Shown here: one piece after another, positions 1-6,147 of the stretch
Layout: each line of letters starts with the position of its first letter
Position numbering within the stretch: position 1 is the first letter of the stretch
NCBI GenBank assembly: GCA_035325905.1
Contig: DAOKYY010000126.1
Span: forward strand, 1 to 7,961
Length of the DNA stretch: 7,961 nucleotides
Origin: DYGX01 sp035325905
GTDB taxonomy: Bacteria; Chloroflexota; Anaerolineae; Aggregatilineales; Aggregatilineaceae
Direction: 5' to 3'
Position numbers and translations under genes: made by a program
Notes under the pieces: model-generated
The model's input: the letters and a program-made list of their open reading frames with translations, nothing else
Database searches by the model: none
Told to the model about the DNA's origin: nothing

Positions 1-611
1 ATCATGGCGTAGATCGACGGCGCGTCGAACGGGTTGCCGCCGATCAGCAGCGGGTGAAAGGTGAAGCACTGCCGCAGGAAATCGTCTTTCACGAACTGCG
101 ACAGGTAGCCGTACACGCTGCGGTACGATTGCAGCTTGATCAGGTCCGGCGCGACCTTGAGCATGTCCGTGAAGCGCAGGAAGGGCTTGTCCGCCAGCTC
201 GACGAACCCTTTCTCAAAGATCGCTTTGGTCGAGGCCATGAACTTCTGATACCCGGCTTTGTCAGCGGGGTTCCACTGGTCAATCTGGCTGAGGATATAG
301 TCTTCGTCGTCGTTGTAGCTGAAGCTCCGCCCCGCCGGGTCAAAAATCCGGTAGAACGGATCGCACGGCACCAGCTCGAAGTAATCCTCGCGGCGCTTGC
401 CCGCCGTCGCCCACAAGTCGTCGAACATGAACGGCGCGGTGATCACAGTCGGGCCGCCGTCGAACGTGAAGCCGTCGATTTCATAGACGTAAGCCCGCCC
501 GCCGAGCTTGTCGAGCTTCTCAAATATCTCGACCTGGTGGCCCCTGGCAGCCAGGCGAATCGCCGCGCTCAGACCGCCGAAGCCGCTGCCGATCACGATG
601 ACTTTAGACAT
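1..611 (-). CDS. crtI: Phytoene desaturase CrtI, N-terminal part (cut by window edge)
   Basis: The 203 visible residues are the start of a CrtI-type FAD-dependent phytoene desaturase, which introduces double bases-conjugating desaturations into phytoene on the way to lycopene at the membrane. The dinucleotide-binding glycine motif GSGFGG lies at residues 8-13, the ribose-binding acid is E31, and it is followed by the LGGRA segment at 36-40. The stretch FTFDGGPTVITAP (48-60) and the later FHPLLIGGNPF segment (185-195) are typical of CrtI rather than of other amine-oxidase-like flavoproteins. The family is usually about 490-510 residues, so roughly 40% is present; the rest lies left of base 1. 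The ATG at 611 has an AAGGG ribosome site 8 bases upstream, and it lies inside the end of crtB, so translation is probably coupled. The number of desaturation steps cannot be judged from this part. Confidence 0.93.
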   Translation of the reverse strand, partial: MSKVIVIGSGFGGLSAAIRLAARGHQVEIFEKLDKLGGRAYVYEIDGFTFDGGPTVITAPFMFDDLWATAGKRREDYFELVPCDPFYRIFDPAGRSFSYNDDEDYILSQIDQWNPADKAGYQKFMASTKAIFEKGFVELADKPFLRFTDMLKVAPDLIKLQSYRSVYGYLSQFVKDDFLRQCFTFHPLLIGGNPFDAPSIYAM

Positions 612-1597
612 GGTTTTTTCCCTTGTATCTCATGCGGTACGGGCGCGGCCAGGGTGCGGCTTCGCCACCAGGTGCCGGGCAACCGGCTCAGCTTGCCCCA
701 GCGCCCGACGTGCGCGCGCCGGTGGAACACGTCGTAATCGGATGCCTCAATGTCATCCAGAATGCCACGGTAAAGCGTCGCTGCGGCGGCGATGGCAAAG
801 CGGCCGTCGGGTTTCAGCAGAGCGATTCCCGGCTGGGACTCGTCAAACAGGCTCCGGGCGCGGTCGATCTGGAAGCGCATGAACTCGCGCCAGCGGTCAT
901 TGACCCGCCCGGTAGCCACATGGGTCTCGGTCAAACCGAATGCCTCAAGCTCGTCTAGAGGCAGGTAAAGACGGCCCGTCTGCCAGTCTTCGGCGATGTC
1001 CCGCAGAATATTGGTTAACTGGAGCGCGATACCGAGCTTGACGGCGTAGGGCAGGGCGTCCGGGGTGGTGAAGCCCACGATGTGCATCGCCATCAGGCCG
1101 ACCGTTGATGCCACCCCGTAGCCGTATTCAGCCAGCTCTGCAAAGGACTCGTAGCGTTTCTGCGTCAGGTCTCGCGCGACGCCGGCGATCAGTTGATCGG
1201 CGTAGCCTTGCGGAATCCGGTAGCGGGCCTGCGCATCGGCCCAGGCCAGCGGGACCGGGTCGTTAGCAACAGGATGCGGGGTGCTCAGCCGCACGCGCCA
1301 GTTGGCGAAGACCTTCTCGGCGTGAGCATGCCCTGTCTGGATCTCGTCAATCAGATCGTCCGTTGAGCGGCAGAACGCATACAATGCGCGCACGGCCCGG
1401 CGCTTGGGCGCTGGCAGCAGGGCCGAAGCCAGGAAAAACGTCCGGCTGTGGGCGTGTGTGACGCGGGCACAATAGTCGTAGGCGCCGTCAAGAATTTCCT
1501 CCTCGACGCCGACCGGGCCGTGTAGCGCCGGGCTGGACAGTGCCTCCTGCGCCCAGGAGAGCGCGCGGCGTTCCCAAATGGCAGGCGGTGCGTGCAT
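593..1597 (-). CDS. crtB: Phytoene synthase CrtB
   Basis: This 334-residue protein is a phytoene synthase, which joins two geranylgeranyl diphosphates to phytoene, the first committed step of carotenoid synthesis. Both Mg-diphosphate-binding motifs are intact: DDLIDE at 80-85 and NILRDIAEDWQTGRLYLP at 196-213. The SRTF segment (51-54) and ALYAFCRSTDD (71-81) also fit the squalene/phytoene synthase family. Squalene-type relatives such as HpnC/HpnD are a less likely alternative; the adjacent crtI argues for phytoene. The first 30 residues are an extension ahead of the conserved domain, and the C-terminal 30 are basic and poorly conserved-looking. The ATG at 1597 has an AAGAGG site 5 bases upstream. 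The gene is first in a crtB-crtI operon with its own promoter and probable CarH-type operator in the divergent gap. Confidence 0.94.
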   Translation of the reverse strand: MHAPPAIWERRALSWAQEALSSPALHGPVGVEEEILDGAYDYCARVTHAHSRTFFLASALLPAPKRRAVRALYAFCRSTDDLIDEIQTGHAHAEKVFANWRVRLSTPHPVANDPVPLAWADAQARYRIPQGYADQLIAGVARDLTQKRYESFAELAEYGYGVASTVGLMAMHIVGFTTPDALPYAVKLGIALQLTNILRDIAEDWQTGRLYLPLDELEAFGLTETHVATGRVNDRWREFMRFQIDRARSLFDESQPGIALLKPDGRFAIAAAATLYRGILDDIEASDYDVFHRRAHVGRWGKLSRLPGTWWRSRTLAAPVPHEIQGKKPCLKSS

Positions 1598-1622
1598 GGC
1601 GACCTCTTATGTCCAATAAAAG

Positions 1623-1650
1623 TGAACAAAAATATACAGTAACTTGGACA
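1623..1650. promoter_or_regulatory. Probable CarH/LitR operator: three head-to-tail TnnACA half-sites
   Basis: On the plus strand three hexamers follow each other in one direction: TGAACA (1623-1628), TATACA (1633-1638) and TGGACA (1645-1650). Their spacing is 10 and 12 bases, about one helical turn each. The middle one fits the TnTACA-type half-site known for CarH proteins, whose operators are tandem direct repeats of about 11 bases bound by three heads of the tetramer. The array overlaps the crtB -10 region and start point, as expected of a repressor site. A further TGGACA (1690-1695) forms the -35 of the regulator's own promoter. Binding is inferred. Confidence 0.5.
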
Positions 1651-1659
1651 TTCTGTCAA
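1631..1659 (-). promoter_or_regulatory. Sigma70-type promoter of crtB-crtI
   Basis: Read on the minus strand, a perfect TTGACA -35 box (1659-1654) is followed by a 17-base spacer and TATATT as -10 (1636-1631, one mismatch to TATAAT). Transcription would start near 1624, giving a leader of about 27 bases ahead of the crtB ATG. The regulator half-sites cover the spacer, the -10 and the start point. This is a sequence match; no start site has been mapped. Confidence 0.72.
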
Positions 1660-1660
1660 G
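1643..1660. repeat. Imperfect inverted repeat over the crtB -35 box
   Basis: CTTGGACATTCTGTCAAG consists of arms CTTGGACA and TGTCAAG around TTC, complementary apart from one extra G in the left arm. It includes the crtB -35 box in its right arm and the third TnnACA half-site in its left arm. A related TGTCCAA element lies at 1610-1616 in the crtB leader. It may be a second mode of regulator contact or chance. Confidence 0.35.
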
Positions 1661-1689
1661 GAATTGCCTCGCTTATTGTTAAATTTTCC

Positions 1690-1718
1690 TGGACAACACA
1701 GCGTCAATGGCGTATACT
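1690..1718 (+). promoter_or_regulatory. Promoter of the CarH-type regulator gene
   Basis: TGGACA (1690-1695, one mismatch to TTGACA) and TATACT (1713-1718, one mismatch to TATAAT) are separated by exactly 17 bases. Transcription would start near 1725, about 46 bases ahead of the ATG at 1771. The -35 box is itself a copy of the TGGACA half-site seen over the crtB promoter, so autoregulation is plausible. Confidence 0.6.
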
Positions 1719-1770
1719 GGCAGCAAACACGCTCCACCTCGTCGGGCGACTGCGCAGCGGAAAGGCGACT

Positions 1771-2751
1771 ATGGCGCATCACCACGAATTCCCGGCTGGC
1801 GAAGAACCTCTCTTCAACATCGGCGCTGCGTCGCGCATGACCGGCATCGCAGAGGCGACGCTGCGCGTGTGGGAGCGCCGCTACGGTTTTCCGCAATCGG
1901 CCCGCACCGCCGGTGGGCATCGCCTCTATTCGCAACAGGAAATCACGCGCCTGCGGTGGGTTAAGCTGCGGATGGACGAAGGGATGCAAATCCGCCAGGC
2001 GATCCGCGCGCTGCATCATTTCGAGCAAGAAGGGGCCGCGCTGCGCGCGCCCGCGACGAGCACAGCTGCCGCTGCGGGGGAGGCTGGCGCGGATTCACTG
2101 AGCGTCTTGCAGCAGCGTCTGTTTAACGCTCTGTTGCAGCAAGATGCGGCCCTGGCCGACCAGGTGCTCGCGGACGCCGAAGTCCTGTTTCCGCTGGAAA
2201 GCCTGATTCTCGACGTGATCGGCCCGATCTTCGCGGCGATCGGCGAGGCGTGGAGCGAGGGGCGGGTGGACGTGGCCGCCGAGCACTACGCGACGCATTT
2301 TTTGCGCCACCGCCTGGTGCTGTGGATGCGGAACAGCCCACCGGCGTACCAGGCCAGGCCGGCGATCCTGACCTGCGCGCCGGGCGAGTTGCATGAAGGC
2401 AGCCTGTTAATGCTGGCGGCGCTGCTTCAACGCCTGCGCTGGCCGGTTATCTACCTCGGCCAGACAATGCCGCTTGAGGAGCTAGGGGCCTTTGTGCGTG
2501 AAGCGGGCGCGGCGGTGATCGTATTCGTCGCGATGACCGAGCCTGCCGCGCTCGCGCTGGCCGAGTGGCCGCGCTGGCTGCCCGACGCGGCGGAGACCGG
2601 GCGCCCGGCGGTGACATACGGGGGCCGCGCCTTCGTGGTGAATCCCGAGCTGGCTGAGCGCGTGCCGGGGACGCTGCTCGGCGCGACGTTGCGCGAGGGC
2701 ATCGACACCCTGAACCGCCTGCTGCACGAGATGAACCCCCTGCTGCGTTGA
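1771..2751 (+). CDS. carH: CarH/LitR-type cobalamin-dependent MerR transcriptional regulator
   Basis: This 326-residue protein has the CarH layout. A MerR winged-helix head at about 14-84 contains TLRVWERRYGFP (30-41) and GGHRLYS (48-54). An alanine-rich linker (about 92-108) leads to a helical bundle carrying the Wx9EH motif (W161, E171, H172) that caps adenosylcobalamin, then a B12-binding Rossmann domain with PGELHEG (204-210) providing the likely cobalt ligand H208. CarH proteins bind operator DNA as AdoCbl-loaded tetramers in the dark and fall apart when light cleaves the Co-C bond, freeing carotenoid genes. Its divergent position beside crtB supports that role. Position 162, next to the capping Trp, is Ser where Thermus CarH has His132. 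The ATG at 1771 was chosen over upstream in-frame ATGs, which lie inside crtB, because GGAAAGG stands 5 bases ahead and the promoter lies between. Light response itself is inferred. Confidence 0.88.
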   Translation: MAHHHEFPAGEEPLFNIGAASRMTGIAEATLRVWERRYGFPQSARTAGGHRLYSQQEITRLRWVKLRMDEGMQIRQAIRALHHFEQEGAALRAPATSTAAAAGEAGADSLSVLQQRLFNALLQQDAALADQVLADAEVLFPLESLILDVIGPIFAAIGEAWSEGRVDVAAEHYATHFLRHRLVLWMRNSPPAYQARPAILTCAPGELHEGSLLMLAALLQRLRWPVIYLGQTMPLEELGAFVREAGAAVIVFVAMTEPAALALAEWPRWLPDAAETGRPAVTYGGRAFVVNPELAERVPGTLLGATLREGIDTLNRLLHEMNPLLR

Positions 2752-2782
2752 CAGCAGATGATCCGCCGCCGTCCGCCGGGTC

Positions 2783-2791
2783 TGATATACT
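2783..2791 (+). promoter_or_regulatory. Possible extended -10 promoter for the large membrane protein gene
   Basis: TGATATACT combines a TG extension with a TATACT -10 hexamer. No good -35 box stands 17 bases upstream, which extended -10 promoters can tolerate. Transcription would start near 2798, between the TTG and ATG start candidates, which favours the ATG at 2841. The gene may also be read through from the regulator gene. Confidence 0.35.
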
Positions 2792-2840
2792 CGTCATAAC
2801 GAATACGGACTCAAGCCGCGTCCAGGCGAGGGCCAGACAC

Positions 2841-5219
2841 ATGCGTCCGCTGGTGGGTATCGGGCTATTCTCCGGCCTGGTGCTGATGTTCCAGGTCACG
2901 CTGACCCGTCTGTTCTCGGTGGCGCAGTTTTACCACTTCGCATTTTTGGTGGTCAGCCTGGCGCTGCTGGGCTTCGGCGCGAGCGGATCGCTGCTGGCGG
3001 CCTGGCCGCGCCTGCGAGGCGAGACGTGGCGGCCCGCGTTCGCGCTGGCATTTGGCCCGACGACCGTGCTGGCGTATATCGTCCTCAACCGCTGGGCGTT
3101 CGACTCCTACGCCATCGCCTGGGACAGCGCGCAGGTCTGGCGCCTGCTGGGCAACCTGTTCTTCCTGGCGGTGCCCTTCACCTGCGCCGGGGCGGCGATT
3201 GGCGCGTTCCTCTCTGACGAGCGGTACCCGGCGGGAGCGGTCTACGGCGCGAACATGATCGGCTCGGCGCTTGGCGCGGCGGCTACGCCGCTCTTGCTGG
3301 CCGAAATCGGAGATGCGCGCATCATCCTGCTGTGCAGCGCGCTGGCGGCGGTCGCGGCGCTGCTGCTGATGCCCCCGGCGCGGCGCGCGGCGATCCGCCC
3401 GTTGATAGCGGCGGGTGCGGTGGTCCTGCTGGTCAGCGCGGCGGGTCTGCTCTTTCCGCCGGAGGCTCTGCGTATCCAGCCGTCGCCCTACAAGGCGCTC
3501 GCGTTCTACCAGCGCACGCCCGACGCGACCCTGGAAGCGCCGCGCACCAACGCCTACTCGCGCCTGGACATCGTGCACAGCGACTCGATTCACTCTGCGC
3601 CCGGCCTGAGCATGGCGTACCTCAGCGCGCCGCCGCCCGAAATTGGGCTGCTGATCGACGGCGACAACCTGCTGCCGGTGCTGCAAGGCCCGGCGACGCC
3701 CGTGGAGTTCGCGCGGGCGATGCCCGTGTCGGTCGCGTTCGCGCTGCGGCCAGGGGCGGGCGCGCTGGTTCTCGGCGCGGGCGGCGGGATGGACGCGTGG
3801 ATTGCGCGGGCGCTCGGCGCCCGCCGAGTGGTGGCGGTCGAGGCGAACAGCCTGGTGGTCGAGGCGCTGCGCGGCGATCTGCGCGCCTGGAGCGGGCTGG
3901 TCGATGATCCCGATATCCGCCTGGTGCACGCCGAAACCCGCGCTTACGCCCGCCAAACGGACGAGCGCTTCGACATCGTCCAGCTCGCGCTGACGGACGC
4001 CTATCGCCCGGTCACATCCGGCGCGTTCACGCTGACCGAGAACTACACCTATACCGAGGAGGGGTTTCGCGCCTACTTCGACCTGCTGGCGGACGACGGA
4101 CTGTTCATGGTCACGCGCTGGCTGCAAACCCCGCCCAGCGAGGAGCTACGCGCGCTCGGCCTGATCCTGAGCGCGCTGGACGCGATCGGCGTCGCGGAGC
4201 CGTCGCAGCACATCATCGCCTACCGCACCTTCCAGACGGTGTCGTTTCTGGTCAAGCCCACGCCCTTCACTCCGGCGGAGACGGCCACCGCGCTGGCCGA
4301 GGCCGAGCGCCTGCGCGCTGATATGGTGCTGGGACCGGAGCTACCGCCCGACTCCATTAACCGCTATGCCCGGCTGCCGGAGCCGGTCTATCACACGACG
4401 TTCAGCGCGCTGCTGGCAGCGGAGGATCGCGATGCGTTCTACGACGTGTACGAGTTCGACGTGCGGCCGCCAACTGACGAGCGCCCTTTCTTCTTCCACT
4501 TTTTCAAGTGGCGACAAACGCCCGCGATTCTCGAAAACCTGGGGCGCACCTGGCAGCCGTTCGGGGGCAGCGGCTACTTTGTTCTGATCGCGCTCCTGAT
4601 CTTCACCACGGCGGCGGCGCTGCTATTTGTTTTACTGCCGATCGGGCTGCGGCCCCGCTTTCGCGCGGCGCTGAGCGTGGCCCGCGCCGATCAGAGTGGG
4701 CGCGTGCTGGCGTATTTCACGGCGCTGGGGCTGGCGTACCTGTTCATCGAGGTCGCTATCCTTCAGCAGTATGTCCTGCTGCTCGGCCAGCCGACGCTGG
4801 CAATTGCGACCGTGCTCGGCACGCTGCTGCTCTTTTCCGGGGTGGGCAGCGCCGTCTCGGACCGGCTGCCGTGGGGCGCGGCGCTGGCGCTGCTGGCCGG
4901 GCTGGCGCTGGTGTGGCCCTGGCTGATCGACGCGGTCGCGCAGGCATTGCTGCCATTGCCGCTGGCCGCGCGCTGGCCGCTGAGCGTGGCCGCGATTGCG
5001 CCGCTCGGCTTTTTGATGGGCGTCCCGTTTGCGCGGGGAATCACCGCTCTACGCGCTGCGCCCGACCTGATCCCGTGGGCGTGGGCGATCAATGGCGGCG
5101 CGTCGGTCGTCAGCGCGGTGATCGCGGCGCTGCTGGCGCTGTCGCTCGGGTTTGGCTGGGTGGTGTGGAGCGGCGGGCTGCTCTACGGCGCCGCGTGGCT
5201 CACTCGCCCTCGCGCGTGA
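2841..5219 (+). CDS. Polytopic membrane protein with central spermidine-synthase-like domain
   Basis: From the ATG at 2841 the product is 792 residues. About 1-205 form a series of hydrophobic helices. A soluble part follows (about 240-555) with a Rossmann nucleotide-binding signature VLGAGGGMD (310-318), acidic E334, and the stretch DERFDIVQLALTDAY (374-388). TDERPFFF (545-552) precedes a second helical block (about 578-787) containing FIEVAILQQ and INGGASVV. This order matches membrane proteins often annotated as spermidine synthase, whose reaction is not established. In classical aminopropyltransferases the segment after FDI reads roughly VDSTDP; here it is LALTDA, so the first Asp appears lost while the second remains. 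Methyl or aminopropyl transfer at the membrane is possible but unproven. GAGGG lies about 8 bases upstream of this ATG. A TTG at 2748, overlapping the regulator's stop, would add 31 hydrophilic residues. The 3' end overlaps the convergent methyltransferase gene by 20 bases. Confidence 0.8.
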   Translation: MRPLVGIGLFSGLVLMFQVTLTRLFSVAQFYHFAFLVVSLALLGFGASGSLLAAWPRLRGETWRPAFALAFGPTTVLAYIVLNRWAFDSYAIAWDSAQVWRLLGNLFFLAVPFTCAGAAIGAFLSDERYPAGAVYGANMIGSALGAAATPLLLAEIGDARIILLCSALAAVAALLLMPPARRAAIRPLIAAGAVVLLVSAAGLLFPPEALRIQPSPYKALAFYQRTPDATLEAPRTNAYSRLDIVHSDSIHSAPGLSMAYLSAPPPEIGLLIDGDNLLPVLQGPATPVEFARAMPVSVAFALRPGAGALVLGAGGGMDAWIARALGARRVVAVEANSLVVEALRGDLRAWSGLVDDPDIRLVHAETRAYARQTDERFDIVQLALTDAYRPVTSGAFTLTENYTYTEEGFRAYFDLLADDGLFMVTRWLQTPPSEELRALGLILSALDAIGVAEPSQHIIAYRTFQTVSFLVKPTPFTPAETATALAEAERLRADMVLGPELPPDSINRYARLPEPVYHTTFSALLAAEDRDAFYDVYEFDVRPPTDERPFFFHFFKWRQTPAILENLGRTWQPFGGSGYFVLIALLIFTTAAALLFVLLPIGLRPRFRAALSVARADQSGRVLAYFTALGLAYLFIEVAILQQYVLLLGQPTLAIATVLGTLLLFSGVGSAVSDRLPWGAALALLAGLALVWPWLIDAVAQALLPLPLAARWPLSVAAIAPLGFLMGVPFARGITALRAAPDLIPWAWAINGGASVVSAVIAALLALSLGFGWVVWSGGLLYGAAWLTRPRA

Positions 5220-6081
5220 ACGGCACGAACGCCACGTCGAACAGGCGCTGCATGTCGATCTCCTCGCCGTTGCGCACGATCAGCCACAGGCTCTGATAGC
5301 CGCCCGGCGGGCCAATAGGGATCACCATCCGGCCCCCGTCCGGGTCTAGCTGTGCGACCAGCGGCGCCGGGAGATGATCGGGCGCGGCCGTGACGATGAT
5401 CGCGTCAAAGGGCGCGTGCTCCCACCAGCCGAAGTAGCCGTCCGCCCGCGTCGTGTGAACGTCCTCATAGCCGAGCTGGTCGAAGACGCCACGCGCGATC
5501 CCAGCCAGCTCCGGCACAATCTCGATGGTGTACACCTCGTCGACCAGCGCGCGCAGGATGGCGGCCTGGTAGCCGGAGCCGGTGCCGATCTCCAGCACGC
5601 GGTCGCCCGGCTCCAGCTCGAGCATTTCGGTCATCATCGCGACCAGGGAAGGCTGCGAGATGGTCTGACCGTAGCCAATCGGCAGCGGGTGATCCTCATA
5701 CGCCTGGTCCAGATAGCGCGTCGGCACAAAGGCGTGGCGCGGCACGTCACGCATCGCCTGGAGTACCGCCGCGCTGCTGACCACCGGCACGATCCGGCTC
5801 TCGACCAGGCGCTTGCGCGCGTCTCGCGTCTCGCGCGTGTCTTCAAAACTGCGGTCCAGGTCGGCAGGCGTCGGGGCCAGCTCGGTCGGGCGGAAGGTGG
5901 GGGTCGGCGTGAGAGCGGCTCCGGCGCCCGGCGTGCCGGTCAGAGCCAGAAACGAGCGCACCGGCCCTGGGTCCGCGACGACCCGCGCGGCGCTGCTGTC
6001 CTGACACGCCAGCAGCGCCACCACCGCGAGCAGGAGAGTCGCCGCGCCCAGCGCGCTTATTTTTCGGAAGATGGGCTTCAT
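5200..6081 (-). CDS. pcm: Lipoprotein-type protein-L-isoaspartate O-methyltransferase
   Basis: The product (293 residues from ATG 6081) is a PCMT-family enzyme, which uses SAM to methylate L-isoaspartyl residues in damaged proteins and so starts their repair. The family motifs are intact: GYGQTISQP (136-144), the SAM-binding VLEIGTGSGYQ (162-172), acidic E187, DGYFGW (214-219), and VTAA (230-233), followed by GGRMVIPIG. Unlike cytoplasmic PCMT of about 210-220 residues, it begins with basic residues, a hydrophobic stretch and LLAC (23-26), a lipobox with candidate lipid-anchored C26. A Pro/Thr/Ala-rich linker of about 45 residues precedes the catalytic domain. This implies export and attachment to the outer face of the membrane, where the source of SAM is unclear. 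A GTG at 6084 would add one residue; ATG is better spaced from the ribosome site. It lies 66 bases downstream of the GAF gene on the same strand. Confidence 0.9.
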   Translation of the reverse strand: MKPIFRKISALGAATLLLAVVALLACQDSSAARVVADPGPVRSFLALTGTPGAGAALTPTPTFRPTELAPTPADLDRSFEDTRETRDARKRLVESRIVPVVSSAAVLQAMRDVPRHAFVPTRYLDQAYEDHPLPIGYGQTISQPSLVAMMTEMLELEPGDRVLEIGTGSGYQAAILRALVDEVYTIEIVPELAGIARGVFDQLGYEDVHTTRADGYFGWWEHAPFDAIIVTAAPDHLPAPLVAQLDPDGGRMVIPIGPPGGYQSLWLIVRNGEEIDMQRLFDVAFVPFTREGE

Positions 6082-6088
6082 CACCGCG

Positions 6089-6095
6089 CCTCCTC
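6089..6095 (-). promoter_or_regulatory. Ribosome binding site deciding the pcm start
   Basis: GAGGAGG on the minus strand stands 7 bases before the ATG at 6081 and only 4 before the GTG at 6084. The spacing favours the ATG. It also supports the upstream start that includes the signal peptide, rather than an internal start giving a cytoplasmic enzyme. Confidence 0.7.
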
Positions 6096-6147
6096 ACGCT
6101 TGCCTACTCAGAGGATAGCACGGTTTTCAACTCTCGTCGGGGCGCGG

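Noticed and set aside
54..737. 227-codon plus-strand open frame
   Set aside because: It is antisense to crtI and the end of crtB, whose FAD-binding and desaturase motifs are unmistakable on the other strand.
1540..1770. Upstream in-frame extension of the regulator, adding 77 residues
   Set aside because: It would run through the crtB start and the whole promoter region, and the added residues show no MerR-like sequence. The ATG at 1771 has a good ribosome site.
2865..4127. 420-codon minus-strand open frame
   Set aside because: It is antisense to the membrane protein gene and its product is an Arg/Gln-rich low-complexity sequence without motifs.
6100..6130. Minus-strand promoter for pcm (TTGAAA and TATCCT)
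   Set aside because: The two boxes are only 7 bases apart, so they cannot act together, and no other -35 fits TATCCT at normal spacing.
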